Positions 4,522 to 5,537 of a DNA stretch of 5,537 nucleotides are shown piece after piece (position 1 is the first letter of the stretch; the number at the start of each line of letters is the position of its first letter). The position numbers and the translations under genes are program-made. Under the pieces are notes generated by a model. It saw only the letters and a list, made by a program, of their open reading frames with translations, was not told the DNA's origin and searched no databases. This DNA is from Pseudomonadota bacterium (GTDB lineage: Bacteria > Desulfobacterota > JAPLJL01), in the NCBI GenBank assembly GCA_026388615.1, contig JAPLJL010000117.1, positions 1 through 5,537 on the forward strand, in the 5' to 3' direction.

Positions 4522-5449
4522 ACCGGTTTTTATATTTTTCCAGCGATTCCAGGTTCTCGACGTTGGCCGTCTGGATGTCGCGGTCGATCCGGCGGGCGAG
4601 ACCGGAAAGCACCCGGCCGGGGCCGATCTCGATGATCTGGTCCACCCCGGATTTCTTCAGGGTAAGAATCGAATCCTCCCAGAGCACCGGGTGGCACACC
4701 TGCTTGGCCAGGAGTTCGGGGATGGCGGATTTGTCCTGATAAAATCCGGCAGTGCAGTTGGCCACCACCGGCAGGCGGAGGTCGTGATAGGTGATTTTTC
4801 CCAGGGCTTCCCGCAGACCGGTTTCCACCGATTGCATCAGGGGGGAATGGAAGGGTCCGGACACTTCGAGGGGAAGGCTGGCCTTGGCTCCCCGCTCGCC
4901 GGCCATTTTTAAAGCTTTGGACACGGCGGTTTTATGCCCGGAGATAACGGTCTGCTCGGGGCTGTTGAAGTTGGCGGGGACCAGCACCTCTCCGGGCGCG
5001 CAGGCTTCCCGGCAGAGCGATTCTACCACGGGCCGGGTCAGGCCGAGGATCGCGCCCATGCCCCCCGTGCCGGCGGGGCAGGCGGTCTCCATCAGTTTGC
5101 CCCGGAGCCGGACCAGCTGGACGGCCGTTTCGAGTTCGAGCGCCCCGCTCACCACCCGGGCGGTGTACTCCCCCAGGCTGTGCCCGGCCAGGGCCTTGGG
5201 CCCCAGTTTCAGCTCGGTATGGATGGCTTCGTAGATAGCCACCGAGACCGTCAGGATAGCGGGCTGGGCGTTTTCGGTGCGCTTCAGGATGTCGGGCGGC
5301 CCGGAGAAACACAGGCGGGCCAGGTCCTCGTGCAGGGCCGAGCTGGCCCGGGTGAAGATCTCCTGCGCCTTCGGGTAATGCTCGAAGAATTCCTTCCCCA
5401 TGCCTACGAATTGCGATCCTTGTCCGGGAAAAAGTAGAGCTAATGACAT
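4517..5449 (-). CDS. fabD: FabD, malonyl-CoA:acyl carrier protein transacylase
   Basis: Transfers malonyl from CoA to AcpP, providing the two-carbon donor for fatty-acid elongation. 310 residues from the ATG at 5449, the normal family length. Residue positions match the E. coli enzyme closely: LFPGQGSQ at 6-13, nucleophile S91 in GHSLGEY, R116 in RLRGKLM, catalytic H201 in GPFHSPLM, and Q250 in AKQVCHPVLW; the IEIGPGRVLSGL motif follows near 274-285. A TTG two codons upstream (5455) is possible but less likely. No Shine-Dalgarno precedes either start; a heptamer array occupies 5470-5497 instead. The last codon(s) and TAG stop fall where another heptamer array begins. Downstream fabG, normally next, is absent, and acpP follows only after the island. 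Identity is very secure. Confidence 0.97.
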   Translation of the reverse strand: MSLALLFPGQGSQFVGMGKEFFEHYPKAQEIFTRASSALHEDLARLCFSGPPDILKRTENAQPAILTVSVAIYEAIHTELKLGPKALAGHSLGEYTARVVSGALELETAVQLVRLRGKLMETACPAGTGGMGAILGLTRPVVESLCREACAPGEVLVPANFNSPEQTVISGHKTAVSKALKMAGERGAKASLPLEVSGPFHSPLMQSVETGLREALGKITYHDLRLPVVANCTAGFYQDKSAIPELLAKQVCHPVLWEDSILTLKKSGVDQIIEIGPGRVLSGLARRIDRDIQTANVENLESLEKYKNRS

Positions 5450-5469
5450 GATCAAATGCTAGCTAAATA

Positions 5470-5497
5470 GTTCAAGGTTCACAGTTCAGGGTTCAAG
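5470..5497. repeat. Heptamer tandem array, 4 units, upstream of fabD
   Basis: GTTCAAG, GTTCACA, GTTCAGG, GTTCAAG, then GTT. It lies 20 bases before the fabD ATG and overlaps the stop codon of the possible upstream reading frame (5493-5495). GAACCTTGAACC-type runs are familiar intergenic repeats in environmental genomes. Confidence 0.85.
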
Positions 5498-5537
5498 GTT
5501 TATTGATGATCTTTTCGGGCAGTTTGCGCAGAATATT
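5493..5537 (-). CDS. Possible C-terminal tail of an unidentified upstream gene
   Basis: From the right edge the minus strand reads 14 sense codons (ILRKLPEKIINKP at the end) before TGA at 5493-5495. The placement just before the fabD leader and the stop inside the heptamer array mirror the other gene ends here. Fourteen codons are too few to prove coding or name a family; the sequence does not look like the usual end of FabH, which commonly precedes fabD. Confidence 0.35.
   Translation of the reverse strand, partial: NILRKLPEKIINKP

Overview
The window reads as chromosomal DNA from a Gram-negative bacterium. Most genes lie on the minus strand and are GC-rich; for example, 44 of 60 bases at 4561-4620 are G or C. 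The gene set (fabD, acpP, rpiB, dCMP deaminase, nrdR, ribD) and its order resemble the fatty-acid/riboflavin cluster I know from deltaproteobacteria (Desulfobacterota, e.g. Geobacter). The abundance of short intergenic repeats also fits environmental genomes of that kind. The taxonomic placement is inference.

Layout in minus-strand transcription order, from the right edge. (1) 5493-5537: a possible 14-codon tail of an unidentified upstream gene. (2) fabD, malonyl-CoA:ACP transacylase (ATG 5449, stop 4517). (3) 4180-4516: no gene; a block of intergenic repeats (a degenerate heptamer run, a 111-bp nested palindrome, an 8-bp-stem REP-like hairpin and a heptamer array that runs into the fabD stop). 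(4) The only plus-strand gene, 3421-4179: a secreted outer-membrane beta-barrel protein of about 32% GC. (5) Divergent from it, a DUF433 antitoxin and DUF5615 PIN-like toxin pair (3203-2641) with its own recognisable promoter. (6) acpP with a strong ribosome binding site. (7) A tight run rpiB / dCMP deaminase / nrdR with overlapping ends. (8) 592-834: a spacer built almost wholly from heptamer repeats. (9) The first 197 codons of ribD, cut by the left edge.

FabD loads malonyl groups onto the phosphopantetheine arm of AcpP for fatty-acid synthesis. RpiB feeds ribose-5-phosphate to nucleotide synthesis, dCMP deaminase makes dUMP for thymidylate, NrdR represses ribonucleotide reductase according to its bound (d)ATP, and RibD starts the GTP-to-riboflavin branch. 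Compared with the usual order fabD-fabG-acpP-fabF-rpiB-glyA-(dCMP deaminase)-nrdR-ribD, the genes fabG, fabF and glyA are missing here. The fabG position holds the AT-rich barrel gene plus the toxin-antitoxin pair.

The most unusual feature is a set of unrelated sequence families that share one architecture: 7-bp units, about four copies each, placed at gene ends and in leaders. They occur at 604-631, 641-682, 729-777, 804-831, 4244-4264, 4494-4521 and 5470-5497, with a weaker run at 3349-3383. They provide or abut stop codons and occupy the places where ribosome binding sites of fabD and ribD would be expected.
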